A DNA stretch of 64,000 bases from Methylomonas sp. (GTDB taxonomy: Bacteria > Pseudomonadota > Gammaproteobacteria > Methylococcales > Methylomonadaceae). Positions within the stretch are counted from its first letter, which is position 1. Every line of letters begins with the position of its first letter. A program made the position numbers and the translations under genes. Shown here one piece after another: positions 1-8,556 of the stretch. The notes beneath the pieces are model-generated. The model was not told the origin of the DNA. It ran no database searches and saw nothing but the letters and a program-made list of their open reading frames with translations. Location: the NCBI RefSeq assembly GCF_023228165.1, contig NZ_JALOBS010000015.1, positions 57,989 through 121,988 of the forward strand. The letters run 5' to 3'.

Positions 1-2154
1 ATGGATATGACTGGTAAAGCAGATGCGTTTTACATCGTACTGATTAGTGTACACGGTTTGATTCGTGGGCATGATTTGGAGCTGGGACGGGATGCCGATA
101 CCGGCGGGCAAACCAAATATGTGGTCGACCTTGCCAGAGCATTGGGTCAACAAGAGACCGTTGAACGTGTCGACCTGATTACGCGGCAGATTAACGACGA
201 TCAAGTCAGTCGAGATTACGACCAACCCAGCGAAGTGTTGAACGACAACGCCCGTATCATCCGCATTCCAGCCGGGCCGGAGGGATATATTCCCAAGGAG
301 GAGTTATGGGATTGCCTGGACATCTTTGCCGATAATCTTTTGCAATGGCTGAGCCAACAGCCGCGCATGCCGGATGTTTTACATGGGCATTACGCCGATG
401 CCGGATACGTCGGGATGCGCCTGTCTCATTTGACCGGGATTCCATTAGTATTCACCGGCCATTCCCTGGGGCGGGACAAGCGCACCCAATTGCTGGCCAT
501 GGGTTTGCACGGCGACTTGTTGGAGCAGCGTTACCACATTTCCCGCCGCATTAATGCAGAAGAAGATGTACTGGCCACGGCGGATTTGGTGATTACCAGT
601 ACCCATAATGAAATTTCCGAACAATATGAGTTGTACGACTATTATCATCCCGAACGCATGGTGGTGATAGCGCCTGGTACCGACTTGGAGCAATTCCACC
701 CGGCCGGCGGCGCACCCTCTAAAGTTGGTTTTAGTCAGGCATTGAAGCCGTTTTTAACCGAGCCTGAAAAGCCGATAATATTGGCTTTGTCCCGACCTGA
801 TGAACGTAAAAATATTGTCTCGCTGGTGAAAGCCTATGGCGAATCAACTGAATTACAAGCGCTCGCCAATCTGGTGATTATCGCCGGCAATCGTGATGAC
901 ATCAGGGAAATGAACGAGGGTGCTCAAGCGGTATTGACCGAAATTCTGTTGTTGGCCGATTGCTATGATTTATACGGCAAGCTGGCCCTGCCCAAACATC
1001 ATAAGCAGGAAGATGTGCCGGATATTTACCGCTTGGCGGCGTTGTCGAAAGGGGTGTTCATTAACCCGGCCTTGACCGAGCCATTTGGCTTGACACTGTT
1101 GGAGGCGGCTGCCTGCGGCGCGCCGCTGGTGGCCACCGAAAACGGCGGGCCGGTAGATATCATAGGCAATTGTAATAACGGCTTGTTGGTCGACCCGCTG
1201 GATACTCAAGCTATTGCCGATGCCTTATTGTCTATCCTGACAAATCCCGGTCAATGGCAAACTTTCTCCGAGCACGGCTTACGGAATGTGCGTCGATTTT
1301 ATTCCTGGCAGGCACATGCCCAACGTTATCTGGATAAGCTGCAACCGTTATTGAAACTGCACCAGCCGGTTATCAAATCGACACCGGTACGCAATGCCTT
1401 ACGCTATCAAAATAGGGCTATTTTCACCGATATCGATCAAAGCTTGCTGGGTAATGCCGAAGGCTTGCAGCAATTTGTGCATACTCTGCGTAGTCAACGT
1501 AAAAATGTGTTTTTTGGTATCGCCACCGGTCGCAGGCTGGATTCGGCGTTAGCTATTTTAAAGAAAAACGGCGTTCCCACACCGGATGTGTTGATCACCA
1601 GCTTGGGTACGGAAATTTATTATGCCCCGCACATCAAAACAGACACGGCCTGGGCCCGGCATATCGATTATCACTGGAACCCTAAAGCCATTCGGCGGGT
1701 TATGGCCGATATTCCCGGTATGACGTTACAGCCCAGCAGCGAGCAGAGCCGTTTCAAAATTTCTTACCATTACGATACCCATCTGGCGCCCAGTCCGGAA
1801 GACATCAATGCCTTGTTACGACAGGAAGATCAAGCTGTCAATGCCAATCAGGCCTTTGGGCAGTTTTTTGATATCGTACCTGCCAGAGCCTCCAAAGGGT
1901 TGGCTTTAAGGTACTTTGCACGCCAATGGAACATCCCGTTGGAGCGGATTTTGGTTGCCGGTGGCTCCGGTGCGGATGAGGACATGATGCACGGCAATAC
2001 TTTAGCCGTGGTGGTAGCCAATCGGCACCGGGAGGAGTTGTCGCAATTGTACGAAGCCGAGCGTATCTATTTTGCCCAGCAACCTCACGCACTGGGTATT
2101 ATCGAAGCTATCGAGCATTACGACTTTTTCAAAGACGACATGGGGGCAATATGA
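1..2154 (+). CDS. sps: Sucrose-phosphate synthase with C-terminal phosphatase-like domain
   Basis: Makes sucrose-6-phosphate from a nucleotide sugar (normally UDP-glucose) and fructose-6-phosphate in the cytoplasm. The GT-B glycosyltransferase half (residues ~8-455) has the N-terminal GHDLELGRDADTGGQ glycine/acid motif and the donor-site EPFGLTLLEAAACG motif. Residues ~470-717 form a HAD phosphatase-like domain starting at FTDIDQSLLG; its last motif reads GGSGADEDM where active enzymes have GDSGND, so it is probably regulatory rather than catalytic. The ATG is the first base of the window; an N-terminal extension upstream cannot be excluded, though about 717 residues fits bacterial two-domain forms. 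It overlaps the phosphatase gene by 4 bases (ATGA). Sucrose is an osmolyte/carbon store in type I methanotrophs. Confidence 0.93.
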   Translation: MDMTGKADAFYIVLISVHGLIRGHDLELGRDADTGGQTKYVVDLARALGQQETVERVDLITRQINDDQVSRDYDQPSEVLNDNARIIRIPAGPEGYIPKEELWDCLDIFADNLLQWLSQQPRMPDVLHGHYADAGYVGMRLSHLTGIPLVFTGHSLGRDKRTQLLAMGLHGDLLEQRYHISRRINAEEDVLATADLVITSTHNEISEQYELYDYYHPERMVVIAPGTDLEQFHPAGGAPSKVGFSQALKPFLTEPEKPIILALSRPDERKNIVSLVKAYGESTELQALANLVIIAGNRDDIREMNEGAQAVLTEILLLADCYDLYGKLALPKHHKQEDVPDIYRLAALSKGVFINPALTEPFGLTLLEAAACGAPLVATENGGPVDIIGNCNNGLLVDPLDTQAIADALLSILTNPGQWQTFSEHGLRNVRRFYSWQAHAQRYLDKLQPLLKLHQPVIKSTPVRNALRYQNRAIFTDIDQSLLGNAEGLQQFVHTLRSQRKNVFFGIATGRRLDSALAILKKNGVPTPDVLITSLGTEIYYAPHIKTDTAWARHIDYHWNPKAIRRVMADIPGMTLQPSSEQSRFKISYHYDTHLAPSPEDINALLRQEDQAVNANQAFGQFFDIVPARASKGLALRYFARQWNIPLERILVAGGSGADEDMMHGNTLAVVVANRHREELSQLYEAERIYFAQQPHALGIIEAIEHYDFFKDDMGAI

Positions 2155-2999
2155 CAGAACGGATATTGATTTGTACCGATCTGGATCGCACCTTATTACC
2201 CAACGGTAGTGCGCTTGAGTCGCCACGGGCCAGACCTTTGTTTAAACGTTTGGTGGCCAGACCGGAAATTTTGCTGGCTTACGTATCGGGCAGGCACAAA
2301 GCATTGGTAAAGGAGGCCATCGTCGAATACGACTTGCCGAGCCCGGATTTTGTGATCGGCGATGTCGGTACCACTTTGTATGACATTAACCGAAATGATT
2401 GGTTGGCTTCCGAAGCCTGGGCAGCCGAGATTGCGCCGGACTGGGCGGGTTACGATCATCAGCGCTTACAAACTCTGTTGGCGGGCTTTGCCGGGTTGAC
2501 GCCGCAAGAGGCCGCCAAGCAAAATCGCTTCAAGCTCAGCTACTATCTACCCATGGATATGAATACCGAGCAATTGCTATTGGATATGCAAACGCTGTTG
2601 CGGGCAAATGGCATACGGGCCGAGTTGATCTATAGCATCGATGAAGCCGAGAGAGTCGGGCTATTGGATGTGTTGCCGGCTAGCGCCACCAAATTTCATG
2701 CGGTCGAATTTTTAATGAAACAACTTGGCATAGATGTAGCGCACAGCGTATTTGCCGGCGATAGCGGCAACGACCTGCCGGTCATGGCCAGTGCCGTTCA
2801 AGCGGTGTTGGTAGCCAACGCCAGCCCCGAAGTGCGACAGGAAGCGCAAACGTTGGCCAAACAACAGGGTAATGAAGCAACTCTATATCAAGCTAAAGGG
2901 CAGTTTTTAGGCATGAACGGCAATTACGCGGCCGGTATTCTGGAAGGCGTCGCGCATTATTTACCGCACACACTAGACTGGATGCATGCGAATGAATAA
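2151..2999 (+). CDS. spp: Sucrose-6-phosphate phosphatase (HAD family)
   Basis: Removes the phosphate from sucrose-6-phosphate, the last step of sucrose synthesis. HAD motif I is TDLDRTLLPNG near residue 9 with both aspartates present; motif IV is AGDSGNDLPVM near residue 200, so all catalytic acids look intact, unlike the phosphatase-like domain of the synthase upstream. The length of 282 residues is usual for the S6PP family. It is translationally coupled to sps by a 4-base ATGA overlap and overlaps the fructokinase gene at its 3' end, so the three genes form one operon. Confidence 0.92.
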   Translation: MTERILICTDLDRTLLPNGSALESPRARPLFKRLVARPEILLAYVSGRHKALVKEAIVEYDLPSPDFVIGDVGTTLYDINRNDWLASEAWAAEIAPDWAGYDHQRLQTLLAGFAGLTPQEAAKQNRFKLSYYLPMDMNTEQLLLDMQTLLRANGIRAELIYSIDEAERVGLLDVLPASATKFHAVEFLMKQLGIDVAHSVFAGDSGNDLPVMASAVQAVLVANASPEVRQEAQTLAKQQGNEATLYQAKGQFLGMNGNYAAGILEGVAHYLPHTLDWMHANE

Positions 3000-3876
3000 A
3001 CCACTGATGCAGATTTTCGGCGAAGTATTGTTCGACCATTTTCCAGACGGCAGTGTGGTGCTGGGCGGAGCGCCGTTTAATGTCGCTTGGCATTTGCAGG
3101 CCTTTAAACAAAATCCGTGTTTCATCAGTCGCATCGGCGAAGACGACACCGGAGCGGCAGTACAAGCCGGCATGGAAAATTGGCGAATGGATTTATCGGG
3201 TTTACAGCATGACACCAAGCACCCTACCGGTGCGGTGCAAGTCAAAATAGAGCAGGGTGAGCCCAGTTATTTGATCGTACCCGAGCAAGCCTACGATTTT
3301 ATCGATACCGAGCAATTGCCGACGAATACCGCAGCCGATTTGCTGTATCACGGCTCTTTGGCCTTGCGTAATTCGGTGTCCCGACAAGCACTGGCGCACT
3401 TGAAACAACAGCATCGCGGCAAGGTATTTATGGATGTGAATCTGCGTGAACCTTGGTGGGACAAGGCTGAAGTGCTAGCCTGGGTGGACGAGGCCGATTG
3501 GGTCAAACTTAATCACTTGGAATTGCAGGCGCTGCAGGCCGGTTCCGTTGATTTTGAAGCTGCGATGCAAGAATTTCTGATAAAGCATCGATTACAGGGC
3601 TTGATCGTCACCCGCGGCGAAAAGGGCGCGGTTGCCATCAACACGGCCGGCGAACGTGCCATGGCCGTGCCGGTAAGGGCACTACAAGTTATCGATACCG
3701 TCGGCGCCGGAGACGCATTTGCCGCCGTGCTGATGCTGGGTATTCATCTGGATTGGCCGTTGCAGTTAACCCTCGAACGAGCCCAGTCATTTGCTTCGGG
3801 TATCGTCGGTCGACGCGGTGCTACCGTGCAGGATGCAGGATTTTATCGGAGTTTTATAGAGGCATGGGGGCTGTAA
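2986..3876 (+). CDS. Fructokinase, PfkB/ribokinase family
   Basis: Phosphorylates fructose (from sucrose turnover) to fructose-6-phosphate with ATP. The PfkB C-terminal signature DTVGAGDAFAAV carries the catalytic base aspartate (~residue 245), and an N-terminal GGAPFNVAWHL substrate motif is near residue 26. Two ATGs lie 6 bases apart (2986, 2992); either start overlaps spp. The order synthase-phosphatase-fructokinase matches the sucrose cluster of type I methanotrophs, but the amylosucrase gene that can follow is absent; a decayed Rhs fragment follows instead. Confidence 0.9.
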   Translation: MRMNKPLMQIFGEVLFDHFPDGSVVLGGAPFNVAWHLQAFKQNPCFISRIGEDDTGAAVQAGMENWRMDLSGLQHDTKHPTGAVQVKIEQGEPSYLIVPEQAYDFIDTEQLPTNTAADLLYHGSLALRNSVSRQALAHLKQQHRGKVFMDVNLREPWWDKAEVLAWVDEADWVKLNHLELQALQAGSVDFEAAMQEFLIKHRLQGLIVTRGEKGAVAINTAGERAMAVPVRALQVIDTVGAGDAFAAVLMLGIHLDWPLQLTLERAQSFASGIVGRRGATVQDAGFYRSFIEAWGL

Positions 3877-3913
3877 GACCAAGCGGCTAACGTAAAATAG
3901 CGGTCACGATTGG

Positions 3914-4279
3914 GGGGCTGTATCTACAAACTGGCCGGATTGGGTTGGCGGGGGGATTAATACATACGCCTAGGTGGGGAATACTCCGCTTAACCTGATC
4001 GATCCCACGGGGTTATGGGCAAGCGCAGCAATAAGATTAGGCATATACAAGGCGCTACTAGATTCGGATTCCATAATGCAGCGCGTACAGCAGCTAACGC
4101 CATCGGTGGCGGTGCTTTTACTGGATATTGTTCTTCAGTAGCGAAAAGAGATAGCGAAGATTCGTGTCCTATTCCGGGTGCCACTTCCGGGTGCCACCAG
4201 AGATCGAATAACTGGCAACACGGGTACTATGACTAAACTCGGCGGTGACGATACAGCAGAGGGTCGAGGCCGGTTCTAA
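3914..4279 (+). pseudogene. Decayed C-terminal end of an Rhs/YD-repeat toxin
   Basis: Reading through 3953-4140 gives the Rhs core ending: GINTYA, an in-frame TAG at 3971, then VGNTPLNLIDPTGLW, the hallmark after which Rhs proteins switch to a variable toxin tip. The following frame runs into a stop near 4138. Another frame (about 4080-4279) reads CPIPGAT and GNTGTMTKLGGDD, similar to the cysteine/PGAT tips of some Rhs toxins. A perfect 13-base tandem duplication (4172-4184 and 4185-4197, TTCCGGGTGCCAC) shifts the frame. There is no Rhs body upstream, so this is a relic. The Rhs hallmark is clear; the toxin tip is inference. Confidence 0.6.
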
Positions 4280-4584
4280 TACCCCAGACTGTGCCGAAGA
4301 ACCTGGGAATTTACCTGGCCCGGTTTTTAATCAAAAAGACTCGGCTCAGCCTGTAAACCCGCAGAAAATTCGTTTGCGAATACGGTTTATTTGGAGGCCG
4401 GGCCGATGTCAAATTGTATCGCTGCTGTGATGGATTTTGGACAACTGAAACGCCGGAAAATTGAGGCTGGTTTTCAAGGTAGATCGATCGGTACTAACGG
4501 CTGTTTTATGCTAAATAACAGGCGACGAAACGCTCATTCTCTGCCCTCTTTTTCAGTCTTTTCAGGAATGCTGAGATATCCGGG
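4280..4584. other. Gene-less stretch after the Rhs relic
   Basis: No convincing coding region, RNA gene or repeat is visible here. Short open frames have no recognisable motifs or ribosome-binding sites. It may be further decayed material from the Rhs locus. Confidence 0.4.
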
Positions 4585-5301
4585 CTAAGCCTTTACAACA
4601 CGCTTGCGATTCATGCCGATTAACCCCGCTAGTGTGCTACCGAACAGCCAAACGGCAGTCGGCAATGGAACAGCCGCGACTCCAGTGATAGTCAGCGACA
4701 ATGGAAATGCACCCATTGTGCCTTTTTCAGGTAAATTATGCCCTGTCATGCAGAGCGGTCCCATCATTCCACCCTCGGTGCAGTCGGCATATACGATGCT
4801 GTCTGCAATTCCGCTCATAGTGGTTTTATCAAAGGCGAAGGTAAAGTAGGCATTGTAATTCCGTGTATTTCCATCTAAATAACCATAATAAGTTGCATTG
4901 TCCGCTGTCGTCGCATAACCACCACCAGTAAAGACGTCTGTTGTATCTTTCAAAAACACCGAAGTTGTCACGATATTCCCTTCGATAGCCTGAGCAAGTT
5001 GATAATTAAGATGCATAAGGGGATAAGACTGCGGTGGATTAGGGTTTATATCATCAGCTGGGTACATAGCTGAGTTCATGGTGCCCCTCAGCTCAGATAC
5101 CGTTTCAGTTGCGGCATCCCAACTGAATGTGCCGTTGAATGTGGTATGGCCGACCGTCGTAGCGGGTTCTGCGAAGACGCCGGTGACGTTGTAGGTGGCG
5201 ATTGCAGCCTCGGCAATTGAAACGTTGGCAAACACTAACACCGATGCAAGCAATAAATGCGCGGCTTTAATGCCTTGAATAGAGCTTCGTTTACTATACA
5301 T
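4585..5301 (-). CDS. Exported protein with PEP-CTERM-like (VPLPTA) sorting tail
   Basis: Unknown function. An N-terminal signal sequence (residues ~1-33, ending near AEA) and a C-terminal tripartite tail, VPLPTAVWLFGS then a hydrophobic segment then basic NRKR, match the exosortase-processed class common in methanotrophs. The mature part is beta-rich and shares several motifs with the next upstream gene (FNGTFSWD versus FNGSFDWD, DTTDVFTGGGY versus NSTDVVTGGGY, RNYNAYFTFAFD versus RNYNAFFTLVFD), so the two are tandem paralogues. No exosortase gene lies in the window. A surface or extracellular-matrix role is inference. Confidence 0.8.
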   Translation of the reverse strand: MYSKRSSIQGIKAAHLLLASVLVFANVSIAEAAIATYNVTGVFAEPATTVGHTTFNGTFSWDAATETVSELRGTMNSAMYPADDINPNPPQSYPLMHLNYQLAQAIEGNIVTTSVFLKDTTDVFTGGGYATTADNATYYGYLDGNTRNYNAYFTFAFDKTTMSGIADSIVYADCTEGGMMGPLCMTGHNLPEKGTMGAFPLSLTITGVAAVPLPTAVWLFGSTLAGLIGMNRKRVVKA

Positions 5302-5360
5302 TACTAAATACCTGAAAAATTATTGGTTGGGTAAAACCGTGTCTATGTTGTGCAATCAAT

Positions 5361-5395
5361 GGCGCGGGTGCTCGGATTTTCCAAGTGCCCGCGCC
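5361..5395 (-). terminator. GC-rich hairpin between the two paralogues
   Basis: Perfect 8-base inverted repeat GGCGCGGG / CCCGCGCC around a 19-base loop, lying downstream of the 5520-6287 gene and upstream of the 4585-5301 gene (both minus strand). There is no strong U-tract, so it may be a leaky terminator or an RNA-stability element. Confidence 0.35.
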
Positions 5396-5519
5396 TTAAG
5401 ATCCTTTTAGCGTTAACAAACCTTTGAGAGACCCGGTCTCCAGATCTATCAGGGAAAGCTGAGTTGCTAGCTTTCCTTTAGTTTTGCTGCTGTTGTCAAC
5501 GAATCACGTTTCAGTTTGC

Positions 5520-6287
5520 TTAAGCAGGCTGCACGCTTTTGCGGCGGCTAGCGCCCAACAGGCTCAATAAGGCACTACCAAACAACCAGCCGGCAGCAGG
5601 TACTGGTACTGGAGCAACCTCACTGATGCTGAGAGACAGAGGCGCACCGCCCATTGATCCACCACCGCTGAATGCAGTCATACCCATCGAACCAGTCAGC
5701 ATAGGCCCCATCAGACCCAGTGCGGTCATGTCGCCGTAGACGATTTGGTCCGCGGTTGCCGATGTGTCGGTTAGGTTAGTGGAATCAAACACCAGGGTAA
5801 AAAAGGCGTTGTAATTGCGGATGTTGCCATCCCCCATCGTACCGTAGGCCATCGGAGTAACCGTCACGTCATAACCGCCACCAGTCACAACGTCAGTACT
5901 ATTTTGCAAAAATGAAGTGACTGTCACCAAATTGCCGGAAGTACTGCTGACTAGTTGATGGGTTAGATTCAGTAACGGCGCATCGTTAAGGGCATACCCG
6001 CCGGGTTTGGCATATACATTTGTGGAGTAAGCGGCTCCATTCATACCACCAGCGCTGCTGCCATTCGAATCAAACGCTGTGCCATTCCAGCCAAACATGG
6101 ATTCGGACAGCAAGCCCGAGAAATTGCTAACAGTGGTGCCGTCCCAGTCGAAGCTACCATTGAACACGGTTTCTCCTTGCATGCCGCCGTCGGTAAATGT
6201 TGCAGACACATTATAGACGCTGGCCTGTGCCATGGAAGCGCTTGTAGCCAATACTATCGCAGCAGACAGTCTGGTTTTTAGATTCAT
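5520..6287 (-). CDS. Exported protein with PEP-CTERM-like (VPVPAA) sorting tail, paralogue of its neighbour
   Basis: Unknown function. It has a signal peptide (residues ~1-22, cleavage near AQA) and the C-terminal sorting signal VPVPAAGWLFGSALL followed by basic SRRK. It aligns by eye along most of its length with the 238-residue protein downstream but carries a glycine/methionine/serine-rich insert (residues ~60-95) and a second glycine-rich patch (FSGGGSMGG) before the tail. RBS AGGAG lies ~7 bases before the ATG. Processing by an exosortase encoded elsewhere is expected from the family. Confidence 0.8.
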   Translation of the reverse strand: MNLKTRLSAAIVLATSASMAQASVYNVSATFTDGGMQGETVFNGSFDWDGTTVSNFSGLLSESMFGWNGTAFDSNGSSAGGMNGAAYSTNVYAKPGGYALNDAPLLNLTHQLVSSTSGNLVTVTSFLQNSTDVVTGGGYDVTVTPMAYGTMGDGNIRNYNAFFTLVFDSTNLTDTSATADQIVYGDMTALGLMGPMLTGSMGMTAFSGGGSMGGAPLSLSISEVAPVPVPAAGWLFGSALLSLLGASRRKSVQPA

Positions 6288-7042
6288 AATTACTCCTTAA
6301 AATAAATTGATTTGTGTTCGAGCGATTTAATCAGTTCGCAAGGAATTGCACCCTGCGCAGCGGTTCTCCATCACCCGCCTTGCGGCGGACGTGGCAAATT
6401 GGGTATTCAAAGCCCCTTGCCTTGGTTGCGATCTTTTTCCCAAGCGCATTCATTGCCATCCCTGTCAATTAGCCTAAAATATCACCTTGATTCCCCGGTT
6501 GCTCCGAGCAGAGTCAATCGATATCGCACCGCTTTATCCGCTATAGTTGTAAATATTTAATACATTCACACTTACTTATATGCATTTGTTGCGCCAGTTA
6601 TTTTATAAGTTAATTCAATAAGTTATAGTTTGTGTAAAATTAACTGTGCGGCATATGACTTATTTTGTATGTGGGATTTGGTCGTTAGTACGGGATATGA
6701 CGCACTAATGGAATTAGCCGCGATTTTTACAATGTGTCAGGAGCCTGTCGAACTTTCAGCAAGCCAAGAATTGCTCGCCGAATACCGGCAAATGGTCCCG
6801 CTTGGGATCAATCCAATCAGAAAAACTCTGTCAAATTTTTCGAAAGATGCCAGTCAGGGCCGGAGATCCATAAATGCCGCACTCCAGGGGCGGCAGGATG
6901 GGGGTAATATTCTTGTTGTCTCGCTCGAATTTATCTCGCAACGGGGTAGGCCATAGTTGACCTCAGTTCCATAAAGAGCCTATTGAATAGCGTGTAAAGC
7001 GTGCTTGTTTTTGCTTAGATCTTAAAAATCATAAGGTAGGGG
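6288..7042. other. Long intergenic stretch, no confident gene
   Basis: This AT-rich stretch lies between divergent genes. It should hold the promoter of the minus-strand exported-protein genes. A 108-codon frame at 6630-6956 has no recognisable motif, no good ribosome-binding site and an odd composition, so I do not call it. No RNA gene or terminator is apparent. Confidence 0.4.
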
Positions 7043-7071
7043 TTGACGGGTTTACCGTCAAATCATAAGAT
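7043..7071 (+). promoter_or_regulatory. Sigma-70-type promoter of the haemoglobin operon
   Basis: A -35 box TTGACG (7043-7048) and a -10 box TAAGAT (7066-7071) are separated by exactly 17 bases. The -35 lies inside a perfect 7-base inverted repeat (TTGACGG, 5-base gap, CCGTCAA; 7043-7061), a possible site for a second regulator; the -10 lies inside the NsrR-like operator. The truncated haemoglobin gene starts ~100 bases downstream. Confidence 0.6.
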
Positions 7072-7091
7072 GCATTTAAGATGAATCTTAT
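7065..7091 (+). promoter_or_regulatory. NsrR-like nitric-oxide operator
   Basis: The core 7067-7089 is an 11-1-11 inverted repeat: left half AAGATGCATTT, one A, right half AGATGAATCTT; the halves differ at two positions. This closely resembles the NsrR operator known from gammaproteobacteria. It covers the -10 box, the expected place for a repressor released by NO. A second AAGATGC half-site (complement strand) lies in 7131-7150, within a short palindrome ATTTAAG...CTTAAAT. NsrR binding is inferred from pattern and from the NO-related genes downstream. Confidence 0.6.
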
Positions 7092-7174
7092 GGTGGCGGA
7101 AATTGAATCCCTCCAAGGCATTGACTGTTCATTTAAGGGGCATCTTAAATAACTTTTTACTATTTGGAGCGAAA

Positions 7175-7549
7175 ATGTCAGAACAAGAATCCTTGTACGA
7201 ACAAATTGGTGGTGAAGCCGCCGTTAATGCCGCTGTTGATATTTTTTACCGCAAAGTACTAGGCGATGCGCGTATCAATACCTTCTTCGAAGATGTAGAC
7301 ATGGAGAAACAAGCCGCTAAACAAAAAGCCTTCCTGACCATGGCTTTCGGTGGTCCGCACAATTATACCGGTCTGGATATGCGCAAAGGTCACGCTCATC
7401 TGGTCTCGCGCGGTCTGAACGACTCGCATGTCGATGCCGTAATCGAAGATCTGGGCGCCACCTTGCGCGAACTAGGCGTAAAGGAAGAGTTGATCGCGCA
7501 GGTAGCTGCTATCGCCGAAAGCACACGTAACGATGTATTGGGTCGCTAA
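7175..7549 (+). CDS. glbN: Group 1 truncated haemoglobin (2/2 globin)
   Basis: A 124-residue single-domain haem protein that binds O2/NO; group 1 members commonly act as NO dioxygenases. Visible features are the YEQIGGEAAV N-terminus, the helix-B tyrosine in DIFYRKV, the Phe cluster FFEDVD, the FGGPHNYTG loop and the proximal histidine in MRKGHAHL. The start at 7175 (MSEQESLYEQ) is chosen over an upstream in-frame codon because GGAGC sits 5 bases before it and the family begins there. It stands behind an NsrR-like operator and directly upstream of a flavoprotein reductase that could regenerate the haem. Confidence 0.92.
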   Translation: MSEQESLYEQIGGEAAVNAAVDIFYRKVLGDARINTFFEDVDMEKQAAKQKAFLTMAFGGPHNYTGLDMRKGHAHLVSRGLNDSHVDAVIEDLGATLRELGVKEELIAQVAAIAESTRNDVLGR

Positions 7550-7578
7550 CAGTTCAGCTTGTTAACGAGGTCACCGCT

Positions 7579-8556
7579 TTGGCTATTATTCGTTACGCAA
7601 AAGACAGCTATGAATTGGAAGATGACCAATCCGTTCTCGATTGTTTAACCCATCGCGGTGTGGCCGTGCCTTTTTCCTGTCGCAGCGGTGTCTGTCAGAC
7701 CTGTCTGATGCGCGCGACAGGCGGCACTCCCACTGAAGCCTCGCAACAAGGTCTGAAAAACAGCCTCACGCTACAGAACTATTTTCTGCCTTGCGTGTGC
7801 TATCCGGAAACGGATTTGGAAGTGGCGCTACCGGACGATGCCGATGCTCAGGTAGTGATTCCGGCAACCGTCAAAAGTTTGCGTCTGCTTAATGACGACA
7901 TCATGCATGTCGAACTGGAATGTCATGCGCAGATTGATTACCGCGCAGGACAATTCATTAATCTGTTTCAACATCAAACCCTGGGTCGCAGTTATTCGCT
8001 GGCTAGCGTGCCGTATGAGGATGATCACCTGCATCTGCATGTGCGTCGTTTACCGCAGGGGCTTGTCAGCGGCTGGATACATGATGAACTTCGCCCCGGT
8101 CAAACCGTCGAGATTCGCGGCCCTGGCGGAGATTGCTTTTACATACCCGGCGATACTGAACAAAGCATGATGTTGATCGGCACGGGCTCGGGACTTGCGC
8201 AGCTGTATGGCATCATCCGTGATGCGCTCAGTCAGGGTCATACCGGACCCATCCATTTGTTTCACGGCAGCCGCGATCTGAATGGACTATATTTGTTTGC
8301 AGAATTACGCGAGCTGATGGCGCAATATGCGAATTTTAATTATATACCCTGTCTTTCCGGGGACGATGTCCCCGCTGGCTATGCGACAGGGCGCGCTCAT
8401 GATATCGCCTTTGAGCAAATTCCCAGTTTAAAGAACTGGCGCATGTTTTTGTGCGGGCATCCGGAAATGGTGCGGGTCACTAAAAGAAAAGCCTTTCTGG
8501 CAGGCGCCGCGATGAAGAATATCTATGCCGATGCTTTCAATGTCAGTCAGCCCTAA
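7579..8556 (+). CDS. [2Fe-2S]-FAD-NAD(P)H oxidoreductase, likely electron donor to the truncated haemoglobin
   Basis: Three modules are visible: a plant-type ferredoxin domain (residues ~1-90) with CRSGVCQTC plus a fourth cysteine in LPCVCYP; an FAD-binding domain with GRSYSLAS; and an NAD(P)-binding domain with GTGSGLAQ and CGHPEMV. This is the layout of dioxygenase and monooxygenase reductases. The start is a TTG at 7579 preceded by AACGAGG; no ATG fits. It begins 29 bases after the globin gene, so the pair may work as a split version of flavohaemoglobin (NO + O2 to nitrate). The domains are clear; the partnership is inferred. Confidence 0.88.
   Translation: MAIIRYAKDSYELEDDQSVLDCLTHRGVAVPFSCRSGVCQTCLMRATGGTPTEASQQGLKNSLTLQNYFLPCVCYPETDLEVALPDDADAQVVIPATVKSLRLLNDDIMHVELECHAQIDYRAGQFINLFQHQTLGRSYSLASVPYEDDHLHLHVRRLPQGLVSGWIHDELRPGQTVEIRGPGGDCFYIPGDTEQSMMLIGTGSGLAQLYGIIRDALSQGHTGPIHLFHGSRDLNGLYLFAELRELMAQYANFNYIPCLSGDDVPAGYATGRAHDIAFEQIPSLKNWRMFLCGHPEMVRVTKRKAFLAGAAMKNIYADAFNVSQP

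Noticed and set aside
6630..6956. 108-codon open frame in the gap before the haemoglobin promoter
   Set aside because: No recognisable motif, no ribosome-binding site, non-coding-like composition; kept only as part of the gap description.
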